NCBI GenBank assembly: GCA_963737285.1
Contig: CAVTRT010000003.1
Location: forward strand, 1,302,001 to 1,366,000
Direction of reading: 5' to 3'
DNA: 64,000 bases
Origin: Trebonia sp963737285
GTDB lineage: Bacteria > Actinomycetota > Actinomycetes > Streptosporangiales > Streptosporangiaceae
The position numbers and the translations under genes were made by a program. A model generated the notes under the pieces. That model was not told the origin of the DNA. It was given only the letters and a program-made list of their open reading frames with translations, and made no database searches. Positions 35,096-44,397 of this stretch are shown piece after piece (positions within the stretch are counted from its first letter, which is position 1; every line of letters starts with the position of its first letter).

Positions 35096-35725
35096 GTCCG
35101 GTGTCTTTGCTGCGCGGCGGCTGACGACGTAGGTGCGGAGGGTGTAGTAGGCGACGGTCGTGCCGTGGTCGTCGGCGAGGCGCTGCCAGATTGAGGCGGT
35201 GCCGATTGCGGGGTCTGCCTGGAGCATCGCGTCGATGTGATGGTGCAGGCCGTTGAGGGCGACTGGCTCGCGGTGGATTTTCTTGCGCGGGGGCGGCTCG
35301 GCGGAGGCGAGCGCGAGGGCAATGGTGCGGCGGCCGACGTGGTGCCTGCTCATGATGGTCCGCTGGGTCAGGCCGTTGTCGGTGTCGCGGCGGATCGCGG
35401 CGTATTTCTCCCGTCTGGCTGCCTGGTTGCTTGCGGCTTGTTCTTTGGTGTTGCGCCGGCTCCTCGGCCTGGGGGCGGCTGCCGCTGTCAGCTCGGGGAA
35501 GGCGCGCAGGATCGCGTCCGGCTCACGGCCGGCGAGGGCGGCCAGCTGGGCGGGGTTGATGAGGCCGTAGCTGCCCCGGGGGATGGCGACGTAGCGGCGC
35601 AGGTAGCTGAAGTGCAGGTGGTTGGCGGCGGCGAGCCGGCGCAGGAAGGAGTCGGCGGTCTCGCCGCGGGCCGGGCGGGGCCGGACCGGGAGCGGGGTCT
35701 CGCGGCTGCTGCGGGCCGTGGTCAC
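35084..35725 (-). CDS. Short TniQ-like protein with HTH C-terminus
   Basis: 213 residues from GTG at 35725, whose GTGA overlaps the stop of the ATPase gene. The N-terminus (LPVRPRPARGETADSFLRRL, then HLHFSYLRRYVAIP) matches the start of TniQ/TnsD proteins. The zinc-finger and long C-terminal part are missing; instead there is a helix-turn-helix tail (GLTQRTIMSRHHVGRRTIAL). Much shorter than the 651-residue TniQ at 46.5 kb. Presumed target-selection role. Confidence 0.65.
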   Translation of the reverse strand: MTTARSSRETPLPVRPRPARGETADSFLRRLAAANHLHFSYLRRYVAIPRGSYGLINPAQLAALAGREPDAILRAFPELTAAAAPRPRSRRNTKEQAASNQAARREKYAAIRRDTDNGLTQRTIMSRHHVGRRTIALALASAEPPPRKKIHREPVALNGLHHHIDAMLQADPAIGTASIWQRLADDHGTTVAYYTLRTYVVSRRAAKTPDNID

Positions 35726-36720
35726 GGCTTGGCCTGGGCGGCGATGTCGACGGAGATCGCGTCCATGGACTTGCGGGTGATCTTCTCGGTGCCGTCGATG
35801 ACGGCCTGGATCGCGGCTGAGCGGATCAGCCAGAGCAGGCTGCCGATCATCCCGCCGGTCCGCCGGTGCAGGTAGCCGGCCAGTTCCGGGAGGGTCCCGG
35901 GCTGGTGGCGGTGCAGCCGCAGGCTGCCCTCGATCGCGGCTATCAGGGTGGCCCACTGGGCGTCGCGGGGGAAGGAGCCGGTGCGGACCATGGAGTAGCG
36001 GCCGGCGATCTGCTCGCCCCGGGGACCGGACAGTAGCCCGGCCCGCTCGACGTTGATCCCGGCGAGCACGAAGGTGGCAGGGATGCGCTCGGAGAAGTAC
36101 TTCAGGGTGTCGGACGCCTCGGCCCCGGTGCGGGTGGCGATGTTCAGGTTGTGGATCTCGTCGACGCAGACGGCGGTCACCTTCGTGTCGGTGCAGACGC
36201 CGCAGACCGCCTCGATGATGTCGGTGATGTTGGCCTGCCTGGTCACCGGGATGCCGAGGAACCGGGCGAACTCGGCCGCGATCATCCTCGGGGTGGCCGC
36301 GGGCGGGACAGTGATGTAGACGACCGGGATGTCCTCGTCGCAGCCGGGGTAACGCCGCCGGTGGATGACCTCGATCGTCTTGCCGAGCTGGGTGATCGCG
36401 GTGGTCTTCCCGGTCCGGGCCGGGCCGGACACGATCAGCCCGGACCGCCCGTAGTGAGCGGAGCGGTTCATGTGGGCCAGCCGGCGCCCGGTGGTGACGA
36501 CGTCGCGGACGGCGGGGGTCTGGACGACGAGCAGCCGGGAGTGGTGGGCGATCCGGTCGTCGTCATAGTCGGCCCGCTTGCCGGGGGCCAGGCCCTGCCA
36601 GACCCCGGTGTCGAGCAGCTGCGGGACGGCGGGGACCTCGCTGGCGAACTGCCGCCAGCCGGCCAGCGAGGTCAGTGCTCGGAGCTGGGGATCGTCGTCA
36701 GGGCCAGGCTGGCGGATCAC
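35722..36720 (-). CDS. TnsC/TniB-like AAA ATPase
   Basis: 332 residues from GTG at 36720, overlapping the transposase stop. Walker A is GPARTGKT (99-106), Walker B is AVCVDEIHNL (about 165-174), and a RTGGMIGSLLWLIRSAAIQA segment is typical of the TniB/TnsC C-terminal lid. In this class the ATPase recruits transposase to targets marked by TniQ. The gene is intact although its transposase partner is truncated. Confidence 0.82.
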   Translation of the reverse strand: MIRQPGPDDDPQLRALTSLAGWRQFASEVPAVPQLLDTGVWQGLAPGKRADYDDDRIAHHSRLLVVQTPAVRDVVTTGRRLAHMNRSAHYGRSGLIVSGPARTGKTTAITQLGKTIEVIHRRRYPGCDEDIPVVYITVPPAATPRMIAAEFARFLGIPVTRQANITDIIEAVCGVCTDTKVTAVCVDEIHNLNIATRTGAEASDTLKYFSERIPATFVLAGINVERAGLLSGPRGEQIAGRYSMVRTGSFPRDAQWATLIAAIEGSLRLHRHQPGTLPELAGYLHRRTGGMIGSLLWLIRSAAIQAVIDGTEKITRKSMDAISVDIAAQAKP

Positions 36721-37412
36721 CACGGCTTGTCCGCCTCGGCGAAGGGATCGAAGATCGGCATCGGGATCACCTCGGCCAGCCCCTCGCCATCTGGTCTCCC
36801 TGCCGGTGCCTCGTTCTCGGATGGCTGGGGCTCTGTCCTGGGCTGCGGGGAGCTTCTGCGCCGCCCTGGTCCGGGCGGCGACCCGCCGGCTGCGGCGGTC
36901 CTGCTCCGCCCGGCTCGCGCCGTCAGGCCCGGTGCCGGCCCGGCGGAGCAGGCCATCGACCGCGTCGGCGAGCTCGGCCTCGGTGGCAGCGGGCTGGCGG
37001 GCGCGGGCGTGGTCCCAGGCCATCTCGCCGAACGGGGCGGCGACCCGGTGGAGCTGGGTCCAGAACACGGTGACCCAGCCGCCGTTCCAGTGGTCGCGGA
37101 CCCAGATCCGGGAGATGTCGTAGGGGTCGCAGTGGACTTCCCACAGGTCCTTGTGCTCTTTGACGCCGGACGGCTGCTGGCGGAACGGGTTGAGCTCCTC
37201 GCCGTCGTAGGTGCGGCGGTTCACCTTGATGCCGTAGGCGTTGACGGCGTGCCAGCGGGCCGGGAGCAGCTCGACGTAGTCGTCGGCGGTCAGGGCGACC
37301 GGGACGTAGCCGACGGCCTCGGCCATCGCGGCGTACTTCTCGTTCGGGGTGAACGCCCGCCCCGGGTGGAGCGGGTCTCGGAACCCGTCGTGCGGCCGGT
37401 TCTGCCAGGCAT
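36717..37412 (-). pseudogene. TnsB/TniA-like transposase, 3' part only
   Basis: Starts abruptly in WQNRPHDGFRDPLHPGRAFT and continues through the Mu-type beta-barrel (YVELLPARWHAVNAYGIKVN, then DPYDISRIWVRDHWNGG). A shift near 36830 is needed to reach its apparent end PMPIFDPFAEADKPW. The DDE catalytic domain is missing. The break is immediately after GTCGGTAAAG (37413-37422), the same junction seen at 44.39 kb. Confidence 0.8.
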
Positions 37413-37525
37413 CTTTACCGACTGGAGCATCAGAATCATTGGCCTGACCTGCTGATATTCATAGTTTACATGTCCGCAACGGTGAGAGCGGGCTTTCCCG
37501 CGAACTTGTGGTGCCAAATTTGGGA

Positions 37526-37555
37526 AGCCCTGCTCGCCATGCGGCGAGCAGGGCT
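37526..37555. terminator. Perfect 13-bp hairpin
   Basis: Arms 37526-37538 and 37543-37555 pair completely around a four-base loop (ATGC). It could end transcription in either direction between the SDR unit and the transposon remnant. Confidence 0.6.
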
Positions 37556-37624
37556 CTATAGAAGTTGAACATCCAGGGTCACGCCTGGCAGGCCGCAGGG
37601 CGTTCCCGAGGGGTGCATTCCGTT

Positions 37625-37670
37625 ATCGGGTGTCCTCGGTGGTGCCACAGCATCACCGAGGACACCCGAT
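37625..37670. terminator. Perfect 17-bp hairpin
   Basis: Arms 37625-37641 and 37654-37670 pair completely around 12 bases. It lies 71 bases past the end of the minus-strand SDR gene and is its likely terminator. Confidence 0.6.
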
Positions 37671-37741
37671 CTTCAGGCGGCAGGCAGGAGAAACGTGACA
37701 GGCGTGGAGTCACTACAGGTCCGTTACGGAGCTATGCCGGG

Positions 37742-38522
37742 TCAGCTCGGGAACATCCCGGCCGTCGCGTTGATCCAGGTGGCCGTGATCGGGGCCGCGT
37801 CGTCGGAGGCCAGGAACGCGGCGGTCGCGGCGATCTGCGTCGTCATCGGGGACTTCTTCGTCATCCGCGCCGAGTCCAGGCTGGCGATGATGCCGTTGAA
37901 CATCTCCTGCGACACCGGGGTGCCCAGGGTCGCACCGAGCTTGTCGGCGCTCAGGCTGTCGGTGAGCCCCGGCGGTCCAGATGCCGACAACCCGGACGCC
38001 GCTCGGGCCGACCTCCTGGGCGAGGTCGCGGACCAGCGCGTCTTTGGCGCCGTCGGCCGCGCCGGTGCCGCCCATCATCGGCCCGCTGCCGCGGCCCGAC
38101 GCGCTGTCGAGCTCGACGACGACGCCTGATCCCTGCTCGGCCATCTGCCGGGCCGCGGCCCTGGCAGTGTGGAAGGAACCGGTGATGCCCTGCACCACGG
38201 GCTTGACGAAGTCCGCGGTCGGCATCTGCAGCAGCGGGGTGCCCTGGACGTCGCCGCGGCCGGCGACGTTGAACGACACGTCGAGTCGCCCGGTTTCGGC
38301 GACGACGCGCGCAACGAACGCGGTGACCGCCTCTTCGTCGAGCACGTCGAGCGCGCCGTAGCCGGCGGCGCCGACCGCGGCGGCCGCGTCACGCAACGTG
38401 TCCTCGGTCCGCCCGGCGAGGTAAACGGTGGCGCCTTCCTCGACGAAGCGGCGGGCGGTGGCGGTGCCGATCGACCCGGCGCCGCCCCAGATGATCGCGG
38501 TGCGGTCCTGCAGGCGGTTCAT
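37742..38522 (-). pseudogene. Short-chain dehydrogenase-like gene, frameshifted
   Basis: The Rossmann glycine motif is WGGAGSIGTA near residue 12, NVAGRGDVQ follows strand 4, and VVVELDSASGRG holds the Ser region. Instead of YxxxK the sequence is AADGAK, so the catalytic Tyr is absent. The frame breaks at a GGGG run (37967-37970). With one G removed it continues as GLTDSLSADKLGATLG and ends normally. CAAGGAGAC precedes ATG 38522. It follows the sigma-factor gene by 101 bases on the same strand. A non-catalytic SDR or an enoyl-reductase-like member is possible. Confidence 0.75.
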
Positions 38523-38623
38523 GTTTGTCTCCTTGAGCAGCTGTGGCGCGCGCCCACCGCGCGCCGGAAGTGCCCATAGAACGTATGGAATCCCGGCGGC
38601 TCACCGGGTCGCCTGGAGAAATA

Positions 38624-39595
38624 TCAGCGGATCACCAGCGGCAGCCCGAACGCCACGAGCAGGTGCGGCTCGAAGGTGGTGATCTCGGCGATCTTTCCGT
38701 CCCGCACGCGAAGAACGTCAATGCTCTGGGCACGGAAGATCGTGGTGCCCGGGCGGCGCACGTACGCCGCGACCGCGGGCATCCGGTTGGCCATGGTGGG
38801 CAGGTGCTTCCATTCCCCGAAGTACGCCGGCGACGCCGAGTCGAGGCTCTGCCTGACGAAGGTCATCATGGCGTCGCGGGAGGTGAACCAGAACGGGTTC
38901 GGCGGCATCGTCAGCACGACGTCGCTGGTGAGCAGGTCGGCGATCGCGCCCAGGTCGGCGCTTTGCGAGGCGGCGAAGTAGGCGTCGAGTACCTTGCGCT
39001 CCTCCGGCGTCGGCCCTTCGGTGCGCCACTGCGAGCGGTCCTCGGGCAGGTGCCGGCGCAGGCTCGGCTTGGCGCGCTGCAGCGCGCTGTTGACCGACGC
39101 GACGCTCATGCCCATCGCCGCCGCGGTGTCGGCGGCGGACCAGCCCAGTACGTCGCGGAACACGAACACCGCCCGCTGCTGCGAGGTGAGGTGCTGGATC
39201 GCGGTGAGGAAGACCAGCTCGATCGTCTCCCGCGCGACCGTCTCCTCATCGGGCCGCCCGGGGGCGAGGAGCGTGTCGGGGAAAGGCTGCAGCCACTCGA
39301 GGAAGTCCGGGGCCGGGCCGTTGCCGTGGTCCATGCCCGGCACCGGCGCGTAAGCGCGCGGGCGGCGCTCGAGGCGGCGCAGGAAGTCCAGGCAGGTGTT
39401 GGTCGCGATCTTGTACAGCCAGGCGCGCAGGCCAGCCTCGTCCTCGAGTTGGTCACGGCTGCGCCAGGCGCGCAGCAGCGTCTCCTGCACCAGGTCCTCG
39501 GCCTCATCGAAGCTCCCGGTCAGCCGGTAGCAGTGCACCCGCAGTTCGCGGCGGTACGCCTCGGCGCGTGCGGCGAAGTCCTCGGCTGGATCCAC
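38624..39595 (-). CDS. ECF sigma factor with C-terminal SnoaL/NTF2-like domain
   Basis: 323 residues. Sigma region 2 includes YRLTGSFDEAEDLVQETLLR (about 18-37) and region 4 includes LTSQQRAVFVFRDVLGWSAA and AAAMGMSVASVNSALQRAKP. A long C-terminal domain (VLDAYFAASQSADLGAIADL, then DAMMTFVRQS, FRAQSIDVLRVRDGKIAEIT) is SnoaL-like, as in SigJ/SigX5-type factors that act without a classical anti-sigma factor. GTG at 39595 is the likely start. The SDR gene downstream is the probable regulated partner. Confidence 0.85.
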   Translation of the reverse strand: MDPAEDFAARAEAYRRELRVHCYRLTGSFDEAEDLVQETLLRAWRSRDQLEDEAGLRAWLYKIATNTCLDFLRRLERRPRAYAPVPGMDHGNGPAPDFLEWLQPFPDTLLAPGRPDEETVARETIELVFLTAIQHLTSQQRAVFVFRDVLGWSAADTAAAMGMSVASVNSALQRAKPSLRRHLPEDRSQWRTEGPTPEERKVLDAYFAASQSADLGAIADLLTSDVVLTMPPNPFWFTSRDAMMTFVRQSLDSASPAYFGEWKHLPTMANRMPAVAAYVRRPGTTIFRAQSIDVLRVRDGKIAEITTFEPHLLVAFGLPLVIR

Positions 39596-39930
39596 GCGCC
39601 AGAGCCTACGCCGATCTCGCGGCGGGAAACATGGCAGGACGCGGGAGTCACCACGGATCCGTTCAGACAAGTGAATTCCGGCCAGCCGGAGCAGGGCCGC
39701 CACCACCGCGGCGACCAGCACCACGACGGGGAAGGGGGCGCGGCGAGCACCGGCAAGCCGACCGGCAGGAACGGTGGTGAGCGCGACCGCGGCCGACACG
39801 CCGCCGACCGCGGCGGCGCGAGCGCGCCGGCCGGTGAGCGTGGGCAGCGCGAGCGCGAGCAGCACCGCGGGGACTGGATCTACTGTGGTTCGGGTTGGAG
39901 GGCAAGGCCGGTTCGATTGCGCTAATCTTC
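39596..39930. other. Unassigned stretch between sigma factor and Tn554-like element
   Basis: The sigma frame stays open upstream to 39865 and encodes two hydrophobic segments (VGGVSAAVALTTVPAG, PFPVVVLVAAVVAALLRLAG). This may be a fragment of a membrane-protein gene cut by the element. The left end of the Tn554-like element should lie near 39880-39930, but I cannot define it. Confidence 0.35.
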
Positions 39931-40497
39931 CTATTTAGATGTTCGTCCTGGCGGGGCGAGCTGGGCTTCGAGGTCGGCGATGCGCTTGTCGTGGAACCGG
40001 AGGTTCTCCCGTGCGGCATTGAGTTTCTCTTCGAGGGTGCGGTTGCCGGCGGTGAGCGTGCGGACGCGCTGCTTGAGGGTGGTGTTCTCGGTGGTGATCC
40101 GCTGGACGGCGTCCTGGGTCCATTCGGACTGCTGGTCCCTGAGCTGGCCGAGGAGCTCGCCGATGCGGGTGCGCTGGACGGTGATCTCGTGGTGGGCGGC
40201 CTTGAGCGCGTCTTCGGCGTTCAGCGCCCGTTCGCGCCAGGTGGCCTCGCGATCGTCGCCCTGGGCGTCGAGGAGCCGGGTGCGCTGTTCGCCGGCCTGG
40301 GCGATCGCGTCGGCGACGACGGCCCTGGCGTCAGGGTTGCCGTAGATAAAGGTGCGGGACACGTCAGCCCGCCGGCTGACCGCGGCGACGCTGACCCGCG
40401 TTTTCTCCCGGCGGAGCCGGGTGATCGCGTCGCGGACGCGGCCGAGGGCAGCCTCGGTGCTGCGTCGGCGGGCGGCCAGGGCCGCTTCGGTGCTCAA
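39931..40497 (-). CDS. TnpC-like DUF6262 protein
   Basis: 188 residues. The N-terminus has a winged HTH-like segment (TRVSVAAVSRRADVSRTFIY) and the C-terminal half is a long coiled coil (ENTTLKQRVRTLTAGNRTLE, then NLRFHDKRIADLEAQL). DUF6262 proteins accompany TnpA/TnpB recombinases and correspond to TnpC of Tn554, an accessory and orientation factor. The ATG overlaps the TnpB stop by four bases. Confidence 0.8.
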   Translation of the reverse strand: MSTEAALAARRRSTEAALGRVRDAITRLRREKTRVSVAAVSRRADVSRTFIYGNPDARAVVADAIAQAGEQRTRLLDAQGDDREATWRERALNAEDALKAAHHEITVQRTRIGELLGQLRDQQSEWTQDAVQRITTENTTLKQRVRTLTAGNRTLEEKLNAARENLRFHDKRIADLEAQLAPPGRTSK

Positions 40498-43099
40498 TCG
40501 CCTGCCTCCGTCATGTCATCCGTGTCGCCGCCATCGTGCCCGTCGTCGCCGGCTGCTGCCAGGTCGGACGCGCGGAAGGCGGTGCTCCAGACGCGGTGGA
40601 AGTAGTCCTGGGGCTTGCGCATGTCCAGGGCGAGCGCGTCATCGAGGAGCCCCAGCCCGGCGAGGGCCTTCTCCAGGCCGTCGATCGCGCGGGCGGTCGG
40701 CTCGAAGTACGCGTGCAGGTAGTCCGCAGTCGCGTCATCCGGGGCTCCCTCGGCGAGCAGCCGCCACTGTTCGCGCTTGCGCCGCCAGTAGAGCAGGTCG
40801 GCGCCCGACAGCACGAACTTGCCGCAGTTATGGCAGTCCAGGTTCCACGGGCAGGCAGCGCCGTCGACGACGGGCTGGAAGGTGCAGAATCCGCCCTCGG
40901 CCGGGGTGCTGCGCCGCGACAGGTCGATCGCCAGGGCCTGGGCCTGCTCACGGGACAGCGGGGCGGATTCCCCGGCGAGGAGTTCGCCGGGGCTGGCGGT
41001 GCCGGGGCCGGCGACCCAGACCTGCTGCAGGACGTCTTCGAGGTCGGACTGGGCCAGGTGGATATACCGCTGGGTCATTCGCTCTGAAATATGGCCCAGG
41101 TAACGGCGGACGTGCGACAGGCTCGCGCCGGCCCGCAGCAGGCTGGTGGCCAGGGAGTGACGGGCCTGGTGGGGCACCTGCCGGCCGATGTCGAGCTCGT
41201 CGATCCAGGTCTTGAAGCCCTTGTGGAACCACTGGTAAGACACCGGATACCGGCATTCCCGGTTGTGGAAGTTCGTCGGGAACAGCGCCATCTGCTCACG
41301 TTCCGCGGCGGCGGGCGGGCGGTTGTTCCGCTCCTGGAAGACGGCCAGGGTCTTGCGCTGGCGTTCCTCCAGCATCTGGTAGACCCGTTCGGGGATGCGC
41401 ACCGCCTCGTCGTAGTTGCCGACCTTGGTCTGGTCGTGCCAGAGCATGGGCAGCCCGCCGTATCGTCCCAGGCAGTCCAGGCGGAGTCGGAAGACCTCGC
41501 CGCAGCGGCGTCCGGTGACGATGATCGTCTCCCAGATGTCCCGCAGGCCGCGGTCGTGCGGGTCGTGGTCCCGGGCCAGATTCGCGAGGTTGGCCTCGTC
41601 GGCCAGCGCCCGGGCGACCTCGTCGGTGAACGGGGCGCGTGTCCGCTGGACGGTCGCGCCCGCGGCGGGTACCGAGGTGATGAAGCCGCGGTCCAGGCCG
41701 AGCCGTTCGGCTTCGCCGGACTCCAGCGCCCAGCGCATCAGTCTCCGGGTGCGGTGGAAGACGACCTGCATGGTGTTGGCCGTGACGACCGACGGCTTGC
41801 CCTGCAGGCCCGTGACTCCCAGCGAGGCCAGCCCGTCGCGCTCGCGCTGCCGCTGGTCGGCGGTGAACTGGTGCATGTGCTCCGCGGTCAGTGCCCGCGG
41901 GTCATGCCCGCCGCCGGGAGCGCAGAGCTCCAGGAAGGCGCTCAGTTCCAGCCCGGCCCGCCGCGTGTCGTCGAACGTCCGGCCACTGCGCGGGCAGCCC
42001 GGCGAACGGAAGACGCCGGCGAGGTGGTCCCAGGCCAGGTCGCGCAGCCACCGCTGGGAGATCCCGGCCAGGTCGATCCGGCCAGACCGGTTGTTCAGCT
42101 TCCGCCCGAAGTGCCCGGCGAGGATGTAGCCGTCTTCCCTGGTCTCCTCCGGCGTCAGGTAGAGGCGCCCGACCACATCCGCGATCGCTCCCGCGATGCG
42201 GGCGCCTGGCAGGCCGGCCGCCTTGCGCAGGCCGACGTCATCCGCGGCCAGGTCGGTCAGGGAGCTCAGTGCCTGGTCGCGGCTGTAGTCCGCCAGTCGC
42301 TGCAGCACCGACAGTTCCCACCGCCCGTGCTGGCCCCGGGCATGCCAGGCCATGCCCCACTGGATCTCGGCCCGGGCCAGCGGGTGCAGGCCCCGCAGGT
42401 TGACCTGCCCCGGCCGCATCACCGCCACGGCCGATGCGCACCACCGGCGGAACGCCGGCTCCTCGGCGTACTTGACCGGGACGGGCAGCCCGCAGTGCTC
42501 ATAGCGCATTCCCCACGCGGACGGCAGGACAGCGCCTCCCGGGCGGCCCTGCCTGCGATAGCTCCGATCGTGGCGGTAACACAGGCCCAGCGGTGAATTC
42601 GCCGTCTCCGGGCAGACCCGGACACGGCAGCGGCCGTAGCCGGGAACCGGGTCCTGGCAGGCCAGCCACCGGCCGAAGTCCGCATCGTGCCCGTGGCGGT
42701 CCCGGTAGTGATACCAGCGGAACTGATGGTAATGACACAGCCGGAGGGTCATCTGGCAGGCCGGGCGGTCCGGGCAGATCCGGCACGGCTGCTCCTCGAT
42801 CCCTTCACCGGGGCCGCCGGCGGAGCCGACCGGAGGAAGCCGGCCCGCGGCCCGCCGCCGTCGCGGTGTTCCCGCCACATGACCTCGTGAGCGCCGCACA
42901 GGTCACCCCGGCCCGTGACGGCCCGCTCGCAGTCCGCAGCCAGGCAGTTCCACCGGTAGACAGGATGCCCGGCAGGGATCTTGATGATGTCGCCGCGGAA
43001 CAGCGGGTCGAATGACGGCGCGCTGATCAGCGCGGTCAGGATCTCCAGCCGGTCCCGGCCCTCACGGGCGTCCGGCTGCGGCAGCAGCGCGAGGGTCAC
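40494..43099 (-). pseudogene. TnpB-like large tyrosine recombinase, one frameshift
   Basis: About 868 residues if joined. The first frame, from GTG 43099 coupled to TnpA by GTGA, gives YRWNCLAADCERAV and DLCGAHEVMWREHR. The second gives CRICPDRPAC, CHYHQFRWYHYRDRH and GLCYRHDRSYRR, so the N-terminus is a set of Cys/His clusters. The catalytic domain is complete: VTGRRCGEVFRLRL, PHQARHSLATSLLRAG, YLGHISERMTQRYIHL (Tyr). A C-terminal cluster CPWNLDCHNCGKFVL closes it. The shift lies between 42770 and 42850. Confidence 0.8.
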
Positions 43100-44274
43100 C
43101 GGCTCTCGCCCCAGACCGTGCGCAGGGCGGCGTCGAACGCGGGATCGTGCACGTCGACGTGGCCGTAGACCTCGTCGACCATCGCGGCCGACGCCCACCC
43201 GCCGGCGTCCCGGGCGATCATGAGGTTCCCGCCGGAGGCATCGAGCACCGCCGAGGTGAAGGAATGCCGGAAGGAATGGGGTTTCACGACTCCGAGGCCT
43301 GCGCGTTTCCCGGCCTGGGCGAGCATCCGGCGGGCGCCGGCCGGCGCCAGCGGCTGCCCGGCGGACGGGCCGTGCAGCTGGACCAGCAGCATCCCGTGCC
43401 CGGCTCCCCGCGGGTACTCGCCGGTCATGTACTCGAAGTAGGCGTGCACCATGGCGGGGCTGACCCGCTTGACCAGCCCGCCCGTGACCGTGCCGCTCTC
43501 GGTTGCCCACGGGTGCTTGGTCTTGGCCTCGGCCCCGTTCGGGTTCCCGGGCCGGTGGCAGACGTGCAGGTGCGGGGACCGGCACTCCCCGCAGGCCGCG
43601 TCCTGCCGGAGGTGCAGGTCGACAAGGTGAAGTCCACACAGCTCGCCGATCCGCAGGCCCCCGTCGGCGAGCCAGGACACGATCAGCCGGTCCCTCGCCG
43701 AGTTCACCGCCTCTGTCATCGACTCCCGTGCGCCGTCCGGGAGCATCTTCGGATGCCGGCGATGCCGCCCCTTCGGCGCCAGTGGGTTCGCCGGCATCTC
43801 CGTCTTCACGTGCCCCAGCAGCGCCCGCCGCCGGTCCGCCCGCGTCGGCAGCCTCGTCCGGTCGAGCGCCTCGCCCAGCTCCGCGTTGATGCCGAGGGAC
43901 GACTGGTGCAGGTAGAACCCCTTCAGGCAGGCCGCCGCCGTCGACAGCGCCGCCCGGCCATAGGGGCGCTTTCCTGTCCGCCACGGCTCGCCCAGGGGCA
44001 TGCGCACGTCAGCGCCGACAATGCCCATGTAACGCTCGAGGTCCCGCAGCCGGACGCCTTCGAGCGGCAGGCACTCGCGTTCGAGCCACCGCAGGTGGTC
44101 GACCAGGTAGTACGCGTACGTCTTCTGCGTGCCCGACCCGTCGTGGACCCGCAGGAAACGGTCGGCCTCCTCGTGCACCGTGCCCTCGGGCCACACGATC
44201 GTCCACGACCGCAGCCCGTTCCTCCGGTCCAGCCGCTGGACCCGCAGCTCCCCGACGACCACCCGCCGTGTCAT
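43096..44274 (-). CDS. TnpA-like tyrosine recombinase
   Basis: 392 residues. Catalytic residues: R208 in GGLRIGELCG, H333 and R336 in HSFRHSF, W360 in GGW and Y370 in VDEVYGHV. A loop with CGECRSPHLHVCH (228-240) inserted after the first Arg is typical of these transposon recombinases. First gene of the Tn554-like operon; overlaps TnpB. It performs site-specific integration and excision with TnpB and TnpC. Confidence 0.88.
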   Translation of the reverse strand: MTRRVVVGELRVQRLDRRNGLRSWTIVWPEGTVHEEADRFLRVHDGSGTQKTYAYYLVDHLRWLERECLPLEGVRLRDLERYMGIVGADVRMPLGEPWRTGKRPYGRAALSTAAACLKGFYLHQSSLGINAELGEALDRTRLPTRADRRRALLGHVKTEMPANPLAPKGRHRRHPKMLPDGARESMTEAVNSARDRLIVSWLADGGLRIGELCGLHLVDLHLRQDAACGECRSPHLHVCHRPGNPNGAEAKTKHPWATESGTVTGGLVKRVSPAMVHAYFEYMTGEYPRGAGHGMLLVQLHGPSAGQPLAPAGARRMLAQAGKRAGLGVVKPHSFRHSFTSAVLDASGGNLMIARDAGGWASAAMVDEVYGHVDVHDPAFDAALRTVWGESR

Positions 44275-44397
44275 CCGTCCTCCTGTGCCGACCCCTCACA
44301 TGGACGACGCCCCGGACCAGGTCGGTAAAGGAGTCTAGGACGCCCGCCCAGCAGGCTCAGGAGAACGACACGGACACTCAGAAGTACGGTCGGTAAA

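Larger units (their letters stand above)
37423..37741. other. Intergenic region with two strong hairpins
   Basis: No coding sequence supported. The two perfect stem-loops listed separately occupy 37526-37555 and 37625-37670. By position next to the transposase break, 37423-37525 may include leftover end sequence of a deleted Tn554-like element. Confidence 0.4.

Noticed and set aside
35722..37326. One 534-residue transposase-ATPase fusion protein
   Set aside because: The frame is continuous, but the transposase tail ends in another frame and the ATPase has its own GTGA-coupled start, so the fusion is a product of the frameshift.
36151..37455. 434-codon plus-strand frame
   Set aside because: Shadow of the TnsC-like ATPase and transposase remnant; no start or motif.
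39596..39865. N-terminal membrane domain of the sigma factor
   Set aside because: The frame is open, but family members begin near residue 1 of the 39595 start, and the hydrophobic part shows no link to sigma function.
38543..39925. 460-codon plus-strand frame
   Set aside because: Antisense to the sigma factor, which has clear regions 2 and 4.
41091..42596. 501-codon plus-strand frame
   Set aside because: Antisense to TnpB, whose catalytic Arg, His and Tyr are in place.
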